A stretch of DNA of 64,000 nucleotides from Winslowiella toletana (GCF_032164335.1 NZ_CP134152.1:3844001-3908000), one strand, 5' to 3'. Positions 50,794 to 63,084 are shown, counted from the stretch's first letter. The notes: a model not told the origin generated them from the sequence alone. Made by a program: numbers and translations.

Positions 50794-50812
50794 TAATCAT
50801 CCCACAGATTCT

Positions 50813-50844
50813 CTGCAGGGGTGCCGAAAACGGCTCCCCTGCAG
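50813..50844. terminator. Long hairpin between argA and recD
   Basis: CTGCAGGGG-T-GCCG (50813-50826), loop AAAA, CGGC-T-CCCCTGCAG (50831-50844) is a 14-pair stem with one T:T mismatch between the convergent argA and recD. Its core resembles the GGGAGCCG/CGGCTCCC stems after relA and barA. No U-tract follows. Confidence 0.6.
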
Positions 50845-50873
50845 CAAATTCCGCCCGTGCCGAAAATGGCTTT

Positions 50874-52715
50874 CTACATCATATTCAGTCGCTGCTGCAA
50901 ACCACTGCGCCGCTGGGTACGCGCTCTTACCGCCTTGCCCCATACGCTATTATCGACATATAACGTCAACCGATCGCGCGCGCGGGTAATGGCGGTATAC
51001 ACCAGCTCACGCGTCAGTACCGGCAAAAAGTGATTCGGTAACACCAGCGCAGTATGCTCAAACTCCGAACCCTGCGATTTATGCACCGTCATGGCAAACG
51101 CGGTATCGTGCGGCGGTAAACGGCTTGGCTGCACCGCTTTAATTGTGCCATCCGGCAGCGGGAAAAAGACTTTTAACTCGCCCTCGTCATCACGCATCGC
51201 GATGCCAATATCACCGTTAAACAGCCCCAGCGCACGATCGTTGCGGGCAATCATCACCGGTCGCCCCGCATACCATTTACCACTGGCGGCTGGCGGGCGC
51301 TGTATCAGCCCCTTCTGCTGTAACGCCAGTTCGATACGCTCATTTAATCCTACTACGCCAAATGGTCCTTCACGCAGCGCACACAGCAGCTGATAACGGG
51401 CAAAAGCATCCATAACCTGCTGTGGCGCTGCCTGTTGTGCCACCATTTGCAGATAAGGGCGATAGCCCGCCACGCAGTCGTTTAACAACTGCTGATACTC
51501 GTCGGGGGTTGCCAGTGGATGCCGTGCAATATCGCTGAATCCTGCGCTGAATACTGATTCGGCAGCCGATACGTCACCGGCATTAACCGCCAGCGCCAGT
51601 TGGCCGATTCCCGAACCGGCGTCGAAGCGATAACTCTTGCGCAGCAGGCAGATATTGTCACGTACCGGAGAAACCGTTTCATCGTCATGACCGGGTAGCG
51701 GACATCCGGTCAACTGGGTTAACTGCCGGGCGCGAGCAACGCTGTATCCGGCCTCAGCACAGCGACAGATATCGCCCAGCACCGCTCCCGCCTCGACCGA
51801 GGCCAGCTGATCGCGATCGCCGAGAAAAATGACCCGCGCCTGTTGTGGTAGTGCCGCGATCAGATTCGCCATCATCGGCAAATCGACCATCGATGCCTCA
51901 TCCACCACCAGCACATCCAGATGCAGGGGATTTCCGGCGTGATAGCGCATTCGCTGACTGTTCGGCTGTGCGCCCAGCAAACGGTGCAGAGTGGTCGCTT
52001 CGGCGGGGAACTTCTGCTTATCCTCACTGCTGAGCGGCAGCCCATTCAGTGCTTTACCCAGTGACTCCGTCAGCCTGGCCGCCGCTTTACCGGTCGGTGC
52101 CGCTAGCTGAATCCTTAATGCGCCCGGCGTCAGGCGAATCAACGCCGCCAGTAATTTTGCTACCGTGGTGGTCTTACCGGTGCCTGGCCCGCCGGAAATC
52201 ACCGAAATCTTACGGGTTATCGCTACTGCCGCGGCGATTTTTTGCCAGTCATCCGGCTGCTGACCAAAAAGCTGATCGAGTATTTCACGCAGCAGCTCAG
52301 CATCAGGAGGTTCAATTGCCGGGTCGGCGGCAAAAAACTCCGCCACCTTGCCTTCGCCCTGCCACATGCGGTTGAGATAAAGCCGCTGCTGGTGCAATAC
52401 CAGCGGTGTAGCCAGTGAGCCATCACTTACTGCCTCACTGTTGAGTAATAATGTTTGCCACTCTTCCGGCGCTCCCGCGGCCTGCCACAGGGAGGCAGCA
52501 AATTCAGGATGACGCCCGCCAAACAGCGCCGATGGGGTAAGCTGTGACAGCGGCAGACATACATGGCCTTCTCCCGCTTCAGCACTAAGCCATGCAGCAG
52601 CAAGCATTAAAGCAGGTTGCGACTCATCCGCCAGCATATGAGCAAATTGCACATCAAGCGCCCGCAACAGGCGCTTTTCACCAGCCTGGCGCAGCAGTTC
52701 GCTTAACTCTGACAT
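50874..52715 (-). CDS. recD: Exodeoxyribonuclease V alpha subunit RecD
   Basis: RecD is the fast 5'-3' helicase of the RecBCD double-strand-break repair enzyme. The 613-residue SF1B protein has Walker A in [16 protein letters not shown] near 175, a Walker B DEASMVD segment ([14 protein letters not shown]), [14 protein letters not shown], and the C-terminal motif [14 protein letters not shown] and YTAITRAR. Its start overlaps the end of recB by 13 bases, so the two are translationally coupled. Confidence 0.97.
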   Translation of the reverse strand: MSELSELLRQAGEKRLLRALDVQFAHMLADESQPALMLAAAWLSAEAGEGHVCLPLSQLTPSALFGGRHPEFAASLWQAAGAPEEWQTLLLNSEAVSDGSLATPLVLHQQRLYLNRMWQGEGKVAEFFAADPAIEPPDAELLREILDQLFGQQPDDWQKIAAAVAITRKISVISGGPGTGKTTTVAKLLAALIRLTPGALRIQLAAPTGKAAARLTESLGKALNGLPLSSEDKQKFPAEATTLHRLLGAQPNSQRMRYHAGNPLHLDVLVVDEASMVDLPMMANLIAALPQQARVIFLGDRDQLASVEAGAVLGDICRCAEAGYSVARARQLTQLTGCPLPGHDDETVSPVRDNICLLRKSYRFDAGSGIGQLALAVNAGDVSAAESVFSAGFSDIARHPLATPDEYQQLLNDCVAGYRPYLQMVAQQAAPQQVMDAFARYQLLCALREGPFGVVGLNERIELALQQKGLIQRPPAASGKWYAGRPVMIARNDRALGLFNGDIGIAMRDDEGELKVFFPLPDGTIKAVQPSRLPPHDTAFAMTVHKSQGSEFEHTALVLPNHFLPVLTRELVYTAITRARDRLTLYVDNSVWGKAVRARTQRRSGLQQRLNMM

Positions 52716-55700
52716 GTCGCCTCCTGAATGGAGCCGGCAAACAAGTTATCCAGCGCCTCGACAAACTCCACCGAGGGACGAGTGTGGAATACGCCGTTGT
52801 CGCTGGCGCTGCCATCAACACCGCGTAAAAACAGATACAGCACACCGCCAAAGTGGCGCTGATAATCATAATCAGCCAGTCGGTGGCGCAGATAACGATG
52901 CAGCGCCAGGGTATACAGCTGGTATTGCAGATCGTAGCGATGGGAAATCATTGCCTGCTCCATCGCCTGCGGGGTATAGGCAGCACTCTCCTCCCCCAGC
53001 CAGTTGGATTTGTAATCCAGCAGATAGTATTTTCCCTGCCAGCAGAATACTAAGTCGATAAAACCTTTCAGCATGCCGCGCACCTGATGAAAAGCCAGTG
53101 GGGGTGCCTGTGCTGACAGTGGATCATGCTGGCGTATCAATTGATCCAGCGCAGGCGCGGTCAGCATGGCATCAATCGGCAGGTAAAACTGCAGCTCAAC
53201 CTGCTTCTGTTGCGGTGCAAGCTGATTCAGGCTGACGCCGCTGTCATCCAGCGGTGTCGCCATAATACGTGTCATCCACTGTTGCAGCATCGGCAGCCAT
53301 ATCTCGTCATAACCCGCCTGCTGCAACTGCTGCTGCAACCACCCGGTTTCAACCGGCTGAGTAAAATCGATATTCTCAAACAGGCCGTGAAGAAATGTTC
53401 CCGGCGAAGCGCCGCGCGGAAAGCTATGCGGAGTAAGTGTTGGCTCACTGACCTCACCCGCCTCGCCGGCGGCATCAACGTCAAAACGCGGCAGCAGATC
53501 CAGCGTCATCGCCGGACCGTGCTGTTGCAGACCGGAATAACTGGTGACACGCCACTCGTCACGCAGCGATCGGTTGATAACCTCGCTGCTTAACGGCTGG
53601 TTGTCCTGCATTTCAGGCAGCCAGGGCGATTCATCGGTTACCGCTTCGGTCGTCAGCGCAATCGCCTGACTGGTAGTCTGTTGCAGGATAGCCAGCAGCT
53701 GTTCGCTGTCCGCTTCCTCACCGCGCTGCAGCAAAAAGCCGAGAGCGCTTTTATGCAGATCGCTGCTGCCCTCTTTCTTACGATTTCCTTTTACCAGCGG
53801 CGCAATACCGATGCTGCAATGCCATACCGAACGCGTCAGCGCCACGTATAACAAACGTAAATCCTCCGCCAGTCGCTCCTGCTCAGCCAGTTGCTGACTC
53901 TCTTCATCACCGTTTAAATCCAGCAGCGCCTGAAAAGTTTGACGATCGTGATAAATTCCCTGCTCCGCTTCGCGAAAATTGGCGACAAACGGCAGCCATA
54001 CCAGCGAATACTGCAAACCTTTTGACTTGTGAATAGTGACAATTTGCACCAGATGGCGGTCGCTTTCGAGGCGCAACTGCTGGTTCGCCGCCTGACTGTT
54101 CGGTTGTGCAATCTGCTGCGACAGCCAGCGCACCAGCGCGTGTTCGCTGTCGAGCTGTGCTGCGGCTTCCTGCAACAGTTCGCCGAGATGCAGCAGGTCG
54201 GTCAACCGACGTTCGCCACTCTCAGACACCAGCAGATTTTCGGCAATATGGCGCGACACCATCAGCTCGCGCAGCATGGGTAGCACGCCACGTTTCAGCC
54301 ACAGCTGACGGTAACCATCAAACTCATCCACCAACTGGTTCCAGGCGCGCTCATCCTGACTCAGCCCCTCCAGTGTTGGCGCATCCAGCCCCATAATGCT
54401 GGTCGCCAGCGCACTGCGCACTGCTCGCTCCTGTTCCGGTGCCAGCACCGCCTGCAACAGCCACAGCAGCTCACGCGCTTCCGGCGTGGTAAACACACTG
54501 TCGCGATTGGAGAGATACACCGAAGGAATATTTAGCGCATTCAGCGCCTCACGCATCACTGCTGCTTCGCCGTAGCTGCGCACCAGAATCGTAATATCGG
54601 AGGCCTGCACCGGACGCATCTTGTCGCCTTTGCCGATCAGCGCTTGCTGTTGCTGACCCGACGACAGCCAGTGGCGAATCTCAGCGGCGCACTGGCGCGC
54701 CATAAATTGCTGATATTCACTGACGCCGACGCCGCTGCCCGGCTGAAGCCAGAAGCGCAGCGCCGGTTGTTCTGCACCATCAAGAGTAAAGCGCAGTTCA
54801 CTGTTTGCCGTCGCCGCCTGCACCGGTAGAAACGGGATTTCCTGAAATAAAAATGGATTATCGAGACGCGAAAACAGCTGGTTGACGCTGTCGACCATGG
54901 CTGGTGATGAGCGCCAGTTAGTGTCCAGCGTATAGTGCGCGCTCACTTCTGCGCGCGCTTTCATATAGGTAAAGATGTCCGCACCACGAAAGGCGTAGAT
55001 CGCCTGTTTCGGGTCGCCAATCAGTAACAGCGCACTCTCCGGCTGGCCGACATACAGGGTGCGGAAAATACGGTACTGCTGCGGGTCGGTATCCTGGAAT
55101 TCATCAATGAGTGCCACCGGATAACGGCCACGAATCGCCTGTGCCAACAATGGGCCAGCGGGTTGCTGTAATGCTTCGTCAAACCGGCTGAGTAAATCAT
55201 CAAATCCGAGCTGGGCGCGCAGCCGCTTCTCTTTGCGGGTGGCAAAGCGGATCTCATGCAGAGCGCGGGCAATAACCAGATCGCGTAACGACAGCGGTTC
55301 GGCAAGAAATAGTTCAATCGCCTCAAACAGGCGATGGCGCGGTGCCACACCTTTTTTCGTTTTCTCCTCCAGCGTGCTCTGGGCAAAGCGCTCCAGATCT
55401 TTTGGCACACTGTAGGTTTGCGTCTCTTCCTGCGCCCACTGGCCGATTTTTTCCAGCCAGTTCGGTAAATGCTTACTGCTATAGCTGCGTTTATCCACTC
55501 CGGAATCGCTGATTAGCGCGTGCAGTTCACCGGCCGCCTCCAGCCATTGCGCTTTCAACTGGTCGATACGGGCAATCAGCTTTTGATGACGCTCAGTCAG
55601 GGTTTCATCTGCCGCTGGCGGATATTTCAGCGCCGGGGACTCTCCCTGAAGCCAGGGAGAGAGCGTTGACAGCAACGCATCGGGCCCGCTCCACTGCTCA

Positions 55701-56254
55701 GCCACCACCTGCGCAATTGCCAGCGGCAAGGGGTAACAGTGGCGTCGCCAGAAATCTGCCGTCGCCTGCTTGCGCAACGCATGCTCATCTTCGATTAGCT
55801 GCTGTTCAAAAAGCATTCCGGACTCAAACGCATTGAGGTTAAGCATGCGCTGGCAGAAACCGTGGATGGTAAAAATTGCCGCTTCATCCATTTGCCGCTC
55901 GGCGGCCAGCAGCATCGCAGCAGCCTGCGACAGATCGTCGATTTGGCTAAGTAGCTGCGCCAGCATCGGATTCTGACTGACGCCTCGCACGCAGGCGATA
56001 CGCAATTCATGAATATTATGACGGATACGGCCACGCAGCTCGGCGGTGGCCGCTTCGGTAAAGGTTACCACCAGAATCTCTTCCACCGACAGCGGACGTG
56101 GATAAGCGGCACTCTGCCCTAATCCCAGCAACAGCCGCAGATAGAGCAGGCCGATGGTAAAGGTTTTACCGGTTCCCGCAGAGGCTTCAATCAGCCGCTC
56201 GCCAGTCAGTGGCAGGGTTAGCGGATCGAGCCGCTGCGGAATCGGATCACTCAT
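52703..56254 (-). CDS. recB: Exodeoxyribonuclease V beta subunit RecB
   Basis: RecB is the 3'-5' helicase and the nuclease of RecBCD, and loads RecA after Chi. The 1183-residue protein has Walker A in [15 protein letters not shown] near residue 20, a UvrD-type helicase core ([49 protein letters not shown]), and a C-terminal RecB nuclease domain with [21 protein letters not shown] containing the metal-binding Asp and Lys. Its ATG overlaps the ptrA stop by four bases. Confidence 0.98.
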   Translation of the reverse strand: MSDPIPQRLDPLTLPLTGERLIEASAGTGKTFTIGLLYLRLLLGLGQSAAYPRPLSVEEILVVTFTEAATAELRGRIRHNIHELRIACVRGVSQNPMLAQLLSQIDDLSQAAAMLLAAERQMDEAAIFTIHGFCQRMLNLNAFESGMLFEQQLIEDEHALRKQATADFWRRHCYPLPLAIAQVVAEQWSGPDALLSTLSPWLQGESPALKYPPAADETLTERHQKLIARIDQLKAQWLEAAGELHALISDSGVDKRSYSSKHLPNWLEKIGQWAQEETQTYSVPKDLERFAQSTLEEKTKKGVAPRHRLFEAIELFLAEPLSLRDLVIARALHEIRFATRKEKRLRAQLGFDDLLSRFDEALQQPAGPLLAQAIRGRYPVALIDEFQDTDPQQYRIFRTLYVGQPESALLLIGDPKQAIYAFRGADIFTYMKARAEVSAHYTLDTNWRSSPAMVDSVNQLFSRLDNPFLFQEIPFLPVQAATANSELRFTLDGAEQPALRFWLQPGSGVGVSEYQQFMARQCAAEIRHWLSSGQQQQALIGKGDKMRPVQASDITILVRSYGEAAVMREALNALNIPSVYLSNRDSVFTTPEARELLWLLQAVLAPEQERAVRSALATSIMGLDAPTLEGLSQDERAWNQLVDEFDGYRQLWLKRGVLPMLRELMVSRHIAENLLVSESGERRLTDLLHLGELLQEAAAQLDSEHALVRWLSQQIAQPNSQAANQQLRLESDRHLVQIVTIHKSKGLQYSLVWLPFVANFREAEQGIYHDRQTFQALLDLNGDEESQQLAEQERLAEDLRLLYVALTRSVWHCSIGIAPLVKGNRKKEGSSDLHKSALGFLLQRGEEADSEQLLAILQQTTSQAIALTTEAVTDESPWLPEMQDNQPLSSEVINRSLRDEWRVTSYSGLQQHGPAMTLDLLPRFDVDAAGEAGEVSEPTLTPHSFPRGASPGTFLHGLFENIDFTQPVETGWLQQQLQQAGYDEIWLPMLQQWMTRIMATPLDDSGVSLNQLAPQQKQVELQFYLPIDAMLTAPALDQLIRQHDPLSAQAPPLAFHQVRGMLKGFIDLVFCWQGKYYLLDYKSNWLGEESAAYTPQAMEQAMISHRYDLQYQLYTLALHRYLRHRLADYDYQRHFGGVLYLFLRGVDGSASDNGVFHTRPSVEFVEALDNLFAGSIQEATCQS

Positions 56255-59142
56255 TTCTTCTCACTTTTTACCGGCAGAGTTTGTTGCAAACTGGAGACAT
56301 TTTGCCAGGTTTTGAAGCCTTCGGCTTGCGCATAATCGGCTTTGCCATGCTGCGCGCCGGAGATCTGCGACATCAGCACCATACCCTGCTGCTGCATTAC
56401 CGCCTTATGGAAAAAGTCCGCCAGGCTTTCAGGCGTCAGCAGTTTGATCTGTTCGATGACTTTTTCACGAGTATCAAAGCTGTGATTTTCCCGACTGAAA
56501 TCTTTAGTAAAGCGACCAGCTTCTTCATCCAGCGTTTGCGGACGCTGTTTCAGCTCATTAATCATCGCCAGCTGATACTGGGCAAAGTCTTCTTTACTCA
56601 TCTCACGCAGGCGCTTCTCAGCGGTTGGATAAAACGCCTGATAACGCTGTAACAGATAGGCCGGTTGCTTACTGTTGCTTTGCAGCAGGAAGCCGATACC
56701 CCACTGACGACCAACCGGCATCTGGAAGGCAAACACCGCGTAGCCAAGCTGCTCTTCGGTGCGCAGCTGATTGTAGAACCACGGCTGGACAATCTGGCTT
56801 AACATTGCGCTATAGGCCGCGCTCTGATACTCCCCATACCCCAGCGGAATATAGACCGCCGCCAGCGCCGAGTCGCTGCTGCTGCCCTGTTTTTCGATAT
56901 TAGCCAGCGTCTGCTGATCAATAACAACATAGTTGCTCTGCCAACGGCTTTCGCCACTGCACTTCAGCTGGCTGCGAATATCACGCGCCAGCGTAGTAAC
57001 AGCATCTGGCGTCATATTGCCGACCACCAGCATTTCCGGCGTGGCATTTTCCAGCAGCTGTTTACGGTAATCGAGTAACTCTTTAATGCTGATTGATTTC
57101 AGTAGCTCACGGCGCTCGCTGCGCTCGGTGTAAGGCAGCTGCGACAACATCTGCACCGGCTGAATCGCCTGCTCAAACGCTTTGCCTTTTTCCGCCGCAT
57201 CCAGTCGCTCGGCATACCATGACTTTGCCTGCTCCAGCTGATCGCCGGTTGGAGTAAAGCTACTGTAGCCTTCCAGCAGCGTAGTCATCAGTTTTGGTAA
57301 GCGCTGGGTAAAGCCGCTGGCATTGAAAATCACACCATCATCTTCGCTGGTGGAAAAACTGATTCCGCCCACCGAGGCTTGTGAACTGAGCTCATCCAGC
57401 GCCACACCAGCGAGATAATCGTTCAGTGCAAACAGCACCTGATTACGCGCGCTGTTAACCGAATCTTTATTACGCAGTGCCAGGGTAATATTGGCTTTTG
57501 GTTCATCGGCATAGAACTGGCTCGGCATATAGAACACGCGTAGTCCCGGCTCGTTCAGCAGCTTCTGCGGATGGGTATAGCTCTTGTTGTCAGACGGAAT
57601 CAGCGTGAAATCATCCGGAATATACGGATTCAGTACCGGCATCGATAATTCGATGGCCGCGCCACGTTTTTGCCAGTCAGCAAAACGCTGCGGAGTGATT
57701 TTATCCACCTGATAAGGCGCATCGACAAAGTAAGCGGTTTTATTGTGCGGCTCATTCGGGCTGATATACCAGATACGTGCATTTTCCGGCGTCATTCCCT
57801 CAAGACGACTTTTAATCGCCTGCGGATCGTATTGATCGGCGATATAAGGCGCATCCAGCGTATGTTCTACCGGTACACGCAGCATGGTATCGACCAGCCA
57901 TTCGATATAGTCCATATCGCGGGTGATGGATGGATAGCGGAAATCGAGATCCAGCACGTGCGACACTTCATCGAAGTAGCGTTTATCAATACCTTGATTG
58001 CGCAGCATGTTGAGATAGCTGAATACTGCTGCCACCACTTCATCGCGATTCGCCAGGCCTTTATCCGTCAGAGAGATCGAGATAGCAAACAGGCCGCCAT
58101 TACGATCGATCACTGAATCGGCACCGGCATTAATTGAATCAGCCAGGCCCTTTTTCTGCAGCCAGTCTGACAACGTATTTTTGCTGCGGTTGCCGATCAG
58201 ATAGCCAATCAAGGTATCGGTTTTACTGCGGAATTTGTCGCTGTTGTTATCGATACGGAATTCAATTTTCAGCTGCTTGCGCGGCTGTGCGGGCACGTAA
58301 TGAATCACGATACCCTTCTGCTCATCTGTCACTGCCGGCACGGTAATTTCAGGCACTTTCGCCTGGTGATTCGGTACCCGGCCGAAGGTCTCAGCGGCGA
58401 TTTTCGCCATCTCCGGCAGCGATTTATTGCTGTAAATCACCGCTTTCATCAGGTTGGCAGAGTAGTATCTCTGGTAGAAATCGGTCAGCGCCTGATGCAA
58501 CTTACTGTCAGGTTTGTCGCTCAGGGTTTCCAGATTGCCACCCGAGAAGCGAGCGCTCGGATGTTGAGGATTGAGAGTTTCCGCTCCGACCTGTGCCATA
58601 CGCAGTCCGTCGCGTGAACGCGCCATGGTCAGTTCAGCATTCACCGCATTGCGCTCGCGATCGGCATTAACCGGGTCCAGCAGCGGCTCAGCAATCGCAT
58701 CTGCCAGACGGTCGGCAGCGGGCTGCAAAGCATCATTTTCCACTTCAAGGTAGAATGCAGTGCGATAAGACGCGGTGCTGGCATTGTGGCTGCCGCCATG
58801 CTTCTTCAGGAATTCAGCCAGGTTATCAGGTTGCGGATAGCGTTTAGAACCCATCAGCACCATATGTTCGAGGTAGTGCGCCAGCCCAAGCTGATTGTCC
58901 GGATCGTCCAGCGAACCAATTGGCAACGCCACTGACGTCAGCGATTTAGGTGCCAGTTTGTCCGATACCAGTAGTACCGTCATGCCATTATCCAGTTTAA
59001 TTGCCTGGTACTGGCGCGGATCTTTTTCGCTTTTACGAATAGTTTCAGCCATCGGCTGCCAGCCCTCTGCCGCCTGTGAAAACTGGCTCCAGAAGGTAAA
59101 GCAAATAAACAGACTAGTAATCCAGACAACGTGCTTACGCAT
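56251..59142 (-). CDS. ptrA: Protease III (pitrilysin)
   Basis: Pitrilysin is a periplasmic zinc M16 metalloprotease that degrades small peptides such as insulin B chain. The 963-residue precursor has a signal peptide (to about residue 24, ending SQAAEG). The inverted zinc motif HxxEH is seen in AHYLEHMVLMGS near residue 88, with the distal Glu in the following NAVNAELTMARS helix. The remaining M16 repeat domains follow. It stands between recC and recB, as in E. coli; it shares the locus but not the function. Confidence 0.97.
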   Translation of the reverse strand: MRKHVVWITSLFICFTFWSQFSQAAEGWQPMAETIRKSEKDPRQYQAIKLDNGMTVLLVSDKLAPKSLTSVALPIGSLDDPDNQLGLAHYLEHMVLMGSKRYPQPDNLAEFLKKHGGSHNASTASYRTAFYLEVENDALQPAADRLADAIAEPLLDPVNADRERNAVNAELTMARSRDGLRMAQVGAETLNPQHPSARFSGGNLETLSDKPDSKLHQALTDFYQRYYSANLMKAVIYSNKSLPEMAKIAAETFGRVPNHQAKVPEITVPAVTDEQKGIVIHYVPAQPRKQLKIEFRIDNNSDKFRSKTDTLIGYLIGNRSKNTLSDWLQKKGLADSINAGADSVIDRNGGLFAISISLTDKGLANRDEVVAAVFSYLNMLRNQGIDKRYFDEVSHVLDLDFRYPSITRDMDYIEWLVDTMLRVPVEHTLDAPYIADQYDPQAIKSRLEGMTPENARIWYISPNEPHNKTAYFVDAPYQVDKITPQRFADWQKRGAAIELSMPVLNPYIPDDFTLIPSDNKSYTHPQKLLNEPGLRVFYMPSQFYADEPKANITLALRNKDSVNSARNQVLFALNDYLAGVALDELSSQASVGGISFSTSEDDGVIFNASGFTQRLPKLMTTLLEGYSSFTPTGDQLEQAKSWYAERLDAAEKGKAFEQAIQPVQMLSQLPYTERSERRELLKSISIKELLDYRKQLLENATPEMLVVGNMTPDAVTTLARDIRSQLKCSGESRWQSNYVVIDQQTLANIEKQGSSSDSALAAVYIPLGYGEYQSAAYSAMLSQIVQPWFYNQLRTEEQLGYAVFAFQMPVGRQWGIGFLLQSNSKQPAYLLQRYQAFYPTAEKRLREMSKEDFAQYQLAMINELKQRPQTLDEEAGRFTKDFSRENHSFDTREKVIEQIKLLTPESLADFFHKAVMQQQGMVLMSQISGAQHGKADYAQAEGFKTWQNVSSLQQTLPVKSEKK

Positions 59143-59288
59143 TCAAACCCCTCAACAATGGCGCCTGCTTGCGCAGACGCTTACTCAAATTTTTCTCACG
59201 TCCGCTGTGAACGCCGCGAAATATGTCCTGAAAATCGTTATAAAGTAACACTACAGCATCATCAGCCTGTTGTCTCACCGTTTGCCGT

Positions 59289-62200
59289 TCAGCATCGGTT
59301 ATAGCGCAGCAGCGGCAGCAGCCACTGCTCAGCCTGATAACAAATTTGTCGGACGCGATCCTCGTCCAGCGTGCGGAAAAGACGCTGTAAGTAAGGATCG
59401 CTGCCCTCGCCCTCAAGCTGATAATTTCCCTGCCAGGCCTGCAACAGCTTGACGCGCGCTTTCGCCTGGCTGGCATCATCCAACAGCAAACTGTCACTCT
59501 TCTCGTCATAGCTGGATGTCAGCCAGGCGCCACCGGTTTTTGCCAGCAGCAGCAGCGGAACCGACATTCCCTGCCGGTAACCTTCGACAAAGCGCGCCAG
59601 CCATTCAGCTGCAGCATCAGGTTCAAGAGCATCAAATGCCCACTGGCTCTCTTTACGCCCGAACATTCGGCTGCGACCGGTACCGCCCATCATGCAGTAG
59701 ACCAGGTGTTCCAGCCATAAGGCCAGCGCATCGTTAAAATTCAGTATTCCCGGACGCCAGCGCAATAAGCCATCTCGCTGAACCTGTGGCAGCCAGCCGC
59801 TCAGACGCACCTCGCCAACTTGCAGGTTAATTTCCCAGCTCTCACTGCTGCTACGCTGCTCACAAACTTGTTCAGCCAATAACGCCATTTCATCGAACTG
59901 CCCCTGCCAGAACAGCTCGCCAAAAGCACCATAGGGCAAATCGCCTGCCGCACGATGATAAGCAAACAGCCTGTCGGTATCTTTACCGTCGATTAGTGCG
60001 TTCAGTAACTGTGCATTGATCTGATAACGCCCAAGGCTGTCCAGCTCAAATGGCTCGGCGTCCGGCAACTCGGTTTCGTCCAGCGTGAAGCTCACGCCCA
60101 GACGCATACTGAAGAAAGCACGTACCGGATGACGCCAGAAACGCACCAGCTGCTCAAAATTCAGCTCGCTCAACGGCTGTCTCTCCAGCGGCTGCATAAA
60201 TACGGGATGTGGCTCTCCGCGTGCTGCGGCGGCAGGCAGCCATTCAGCGGCAAAGCTGCGAAACTCGGCATCTTCACTGAAATTTTCCGCAGCAAACGGC
60301 ATTCGGCTGTGCAGATGATGTAAATGCGCCAGCACTCGCTGAGCGCTACTGTCCACATCCAGCGCCTCATCACCCGGCAAGCAGAAACTTTGCGCAATGT
60401 AATCCACTAATTCACTGACCAGCACCGACGGATAACGTTCCGTATTATCCTGAATTGATCGGCCAATATAGCTAATGTAAAGCTGTTTTTGTGCGGAGAG
60501 TAATGCTTCCAGAAACAGGTAGCGATCGTCATCACGACGGCTGCGGTCGCCCTTCTGCGGTTTCTGGCTCATTAAATCAAAGCCCAGCGGTGGCAACGTG
60601 CGTGGATAGACTCCGTCGTTCATTCCCAGCAGACAGACCACTTTAAACGGGATCGAACGCATCGGCATCAGGGTACAGAAGTTAATTGGCCCGGCGAGGA
60701 AGCGCTGGCTGATACGCTGCTGATCGAGGCGAGAGGATAGCTCATCGCGCAGCAGCGTCAGCGGCACCGCCTGTTGATATTCCGCCTGAATGCCATAGCT
60801 AATCGCCTGCTGCCACTGCTCTTCAATCAATGCCAGCGCCGCTTCGGTCAGGGCATCGGCGACAAAAAAGTCGCTTAACAGCTCGCGGCACAGCGGCTGC
60901 CAGTGTTCCAGCGCGCGCGGCTGTGACAAGCGCTGCCGCCATTGATTGAGCTGCATCAGCAGTTCGGCCAGGTTACCTGCAAGTTCGGCGATCAGCCCGC
61001 TGGATTCGTCATACGGCAAAATCCCCTGCCAGTCGCCGGATTCGCTCTCCATCGCGTACCCCAGCAGCATGCGGGTAATGCCGAAACGCCAGGTATGCTG
61101 GCCGGTGGCCGGTAGCGCCAGTTCTCGCACATTATCATCGTCCAGCCCCCAGCGAATACCTGATTCACCGACCCACTGTCGCAAACGCCGTAAGCCGGTT
61201 TCATCAATATTAAACCGCGCCGCCAGCGCCGGAACCTCCAGCAGCGCCAGCACTTCTTCGCTGGCAAAACGGCTGTCTGGCAGGCTGAGCAAGCTGAGAA
61301 AGGCCTGCAATGCCGGATGCGCCTGGCTGGCGCGGCGGTCAGAAATAGCAAAGGGCAGATAGCGGTCAGGTGGCGCATTGCCAAATACCGCCTGGATAAA
61401 CGGCGTACAGGCATCGATATCTGCCACCATTACGATAATGTCACGCGGTGACAGGTCGGGATCGTCGGCCATCATCGCCAGTAAACGATCCTGCAAAACC
61501 TCAACTTCACGCTGTGGGCTATGACAGACATGCAGCGAAATTGAGCGGTCATCCGGCTCCAGCCGCCGCTTCTGTGCGCTGTTTGCCAGTTCATCGGCGG
61601 TTAAGCCAATCACCGCATTATCTTCCAACTCCAGCAGGTCATGTTGCATGGTGTGCAGCAGACTGTCTGGCGCAACCTCGACAAAAGCATCGATTTCACG
61701 CGACTCCATTTGCGCCAGCAAAAACAGATTGTCACGCCCCAGTTTCCCCCAGGATGCCAGCAACGGATTACTCAGCTGCTGCTCACCTGCGGCATCAAAC
61801 AGCGAGGCGGCATTATCCGGATCGCGAAACAACGCGCTTTCACGCTGCTGCTGGAAATGGCGGCGGCGGCGACTTTGCAGCTTCGCCAGGAAGGCGTAGT
61901 CCTGAATATCTCCCCAGTACTGGCGGCAAGGGTTGGTGAACAGCAGGTGGATATCAATATGTTTACCCAACGCCTGCAATGCTTGCAGATAAACCGGCGG
62001 TAACGCGGAAATGCCGCAGATAAATACCCGATCGGGTAAGCCAGCCGGACGCTCGCTGGCCTTCTCAAGCTGAGTGATAAAGCGCGAATAGAGGTTTGCA
62101 CGGTGCCATTCCGGATGACCAAGCTGGCGGGTATATTCAACCAGCGCCGCCCACAGCGGCGCTTGCCACAGCTGTGCCTCACCGATGCCATCAACCAATT

Positions 62201-62657
62201 CACCTTTTTCCCAGCGGTTCAGCCAGTCAGATCGATAAACCAGATACTGGTCAAACAGGTCGGCGACCCGTGCCGCCAGCTGAAACAGCTTACGCTTATC
62301 CTCGTCATCAGTGAGGTAGTGACTGAGCGCCGCGAATTCCGGACGCGTCAGCATTTCCGGCAACAGCGTCATCAGTTTCCAGCTCATGCTGGCTTTGTTA
62401 AAGGCACTCTCTTTAGGAATATCCGGCAAGACGCGGACAAACATATCCCAGATAAAGCTGGCTGGCAGCGGGAATTCGATATTGGCGGCGATGCCGAACT
62501 GCTCGGCCAGCGACATCTGTAACCATTGCGCCATTCCCGGGCTTTGCACCAGCACCACTTCCGACTGAAAAGGATCGCGTAACGGTTGATTCTCAATATG
62601 ATAAGCCGCCAGTGATTTCAGTAAATCTAACTGGTTAGAGTGGTAAACCGTAAACAT
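59289..62657 (-). CDS. recC: Exodeoxyribonuclease V gamma subunit RecC
   Basis: RecC recognises Chi and holds the RecBCD complex together. The 1122-residue protein begins MFTVYHSNQLDLLKSLAAYHI and is helicase-like but inactive. VQSPGMAQWLQMSLAEQ takes the place of a Walker motif, and LPFAISDRRAS and GMNDGVYPRTLPPLGFDLM are typical RecC segments. A nuclease-like C-terminal domain lacks the catalytic set. The 146 bases between it and ptrA hold no gene; recC and ptrA-recBD may have separate promoters. Confidence 0.97.
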   Translation of the reverse strand: MFTVYHSNQLDLLKSLAAYHIENQPLRDPFQSEVVLVQSPGMAQWLQMSLAEQFGIAANIEFPLPASFIWDMFVRVLPDIPKESAFNKASMSWKLMTLLPEMLTRPEFAALSHYLTDDEDKRKLFQLAARVADLFDQYLVYRSDWLNRWEKGELVDGIGEAQLWQAPLWAALVEYTRQLGHPEWHRANLYSRFITQLEKASERPAGLPDRVFICGISALPPVYLQALQALGKHIDIHLLFTNPCRQYWGDIQDYAFLAKLQSRRRRHFQQQRESALFRDPDNAASLFDAAGEQQLSNPLLASWGKLGRDNLFLLAQMESREIDAFVEVAPDSLLHTMQHDLLELEDNAVIGLTADELANSAQKRRLEPDDRSISLHVCHSPQREVEVLQDRLLAMMADDPDLSPRDIIVMVADIDACTPFIQAVFGNAPPDRYLPFAISDRRASQAHPALQAFLSLLSLPDSRFASEEVLALLEVPALAARFNIDETGLRRLRQWVGESGIRWGLDDDNVRELALPATGQHTWRFGITRMLLGYAMESESGDWQGILPYDESSGLIAELAGNLAELLMQLNQWRQRLSQPRALEHWQPLCRELLSDFFVADALTEAALALIEEQWQQAISYGIQAEYQQAVPLTLLRDELSSRLDQQRISQRFLAGPINFCTLMPMRSIPFKVVCLLGMNDGVYPRTLPPLGFDLMSQKPQKGDRSRRDDDRYLFLEALLSAQKQLYISYIGRSIQDNTERYPSVLVSELVDYIAQSFCLPGDEALDVDSSAQRVLAHLHHLHSRMPFAAENFSEDAEFRSFAAEWLPAAAARGEPHPVFMQPLERQPLSELNFEQLVRFWRHPVRAFFSMRLGVSFTLDETELPDAEPFELDSLGRYQINAQLLNALIDGKDTDRLFAYHRAAGDLPYGAFGELFWQGQFDEMALLAEQVCEQRSSSESWEINLQVGEVRLSGWLPQVQRDGLLRWRPGILNFNDALALWLEHLVYCMMGGTGRSRMFGRKESQWAFDALEPDAAAEWLARFVEGYRQGMSVPLLLLAKTGGAWLTSSYDEKSDSLLLDDASQAKARVKLLQAWQGNYQLEGEGSDPYLQRLFRTLDEDRVRQICYQAEQWLLPLLRYNRC

Positions 62658-62778
62658 TGTTGCTCCTGTTCAATCTTGCTGATGCGCAGCGACCGCGCCG
62701 ACACTGTAACCCGTATACAGCCTGATGCAAACGCAGCTAAGCGCATTTTAACTGGCGACTTCTGTACTGATATCGCAC

Positions 62779-63084
62779 TCAGGGTTCACAGCGCAGCGTG
62801 GTCAGCCGGGCTTCGCGCCCCAGTGAGCCGCGCGCTTGTGCCGTCAGTAACACACATCCCTCAGGCCCGCTTTGCTGCTGTAGCTCTGTCTGCCAGCCGT
62901 CAGCCGCCTGCCCCTCGATGCGCTGAGCAGCATAACGCCACGCCTGTCGCTGTTGCCACTGTAAGGCGAATCCCTGTGTCAGCACACGTTGATACTGTAG
63001 CAATGCGGTTAAACTCAGGCTAAACAGCAGCAGCGCGAACAGGACCTCCGCCAGGCTAAAACCACGTTGCCGCTCAGAGCGCAT
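62779..63084 (-). CDS. ppdC: Prepilin peptidase-dependent protein PpdC
   Basis: A short basic leader then G^FSLAEVLFALLLFSLSLTALL gives the type IV (minor) prepilin signature, including the Glu at +5. About 100 residues follow, with a Cys pair near the C-terminus (GCVLL and RCEP). The position after ygdB and before recC matches E. coli ppdC. I use the ATG at 63082-63084, giving an 8-residue leader and an 11-base overlap with ygdB. An ATG seven codons earlier (63105) is also possible. Confidence 0.85.
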   Translation of the reverse strand: MRSERQRGFSLAEVLFALLLFSLSLTALLQYQRVLTQGFALQWQQRQAWRYAAQRIEGQAADGWQTELQQQSGPEGCVLLTAQARGSLGREARLTTLRCEP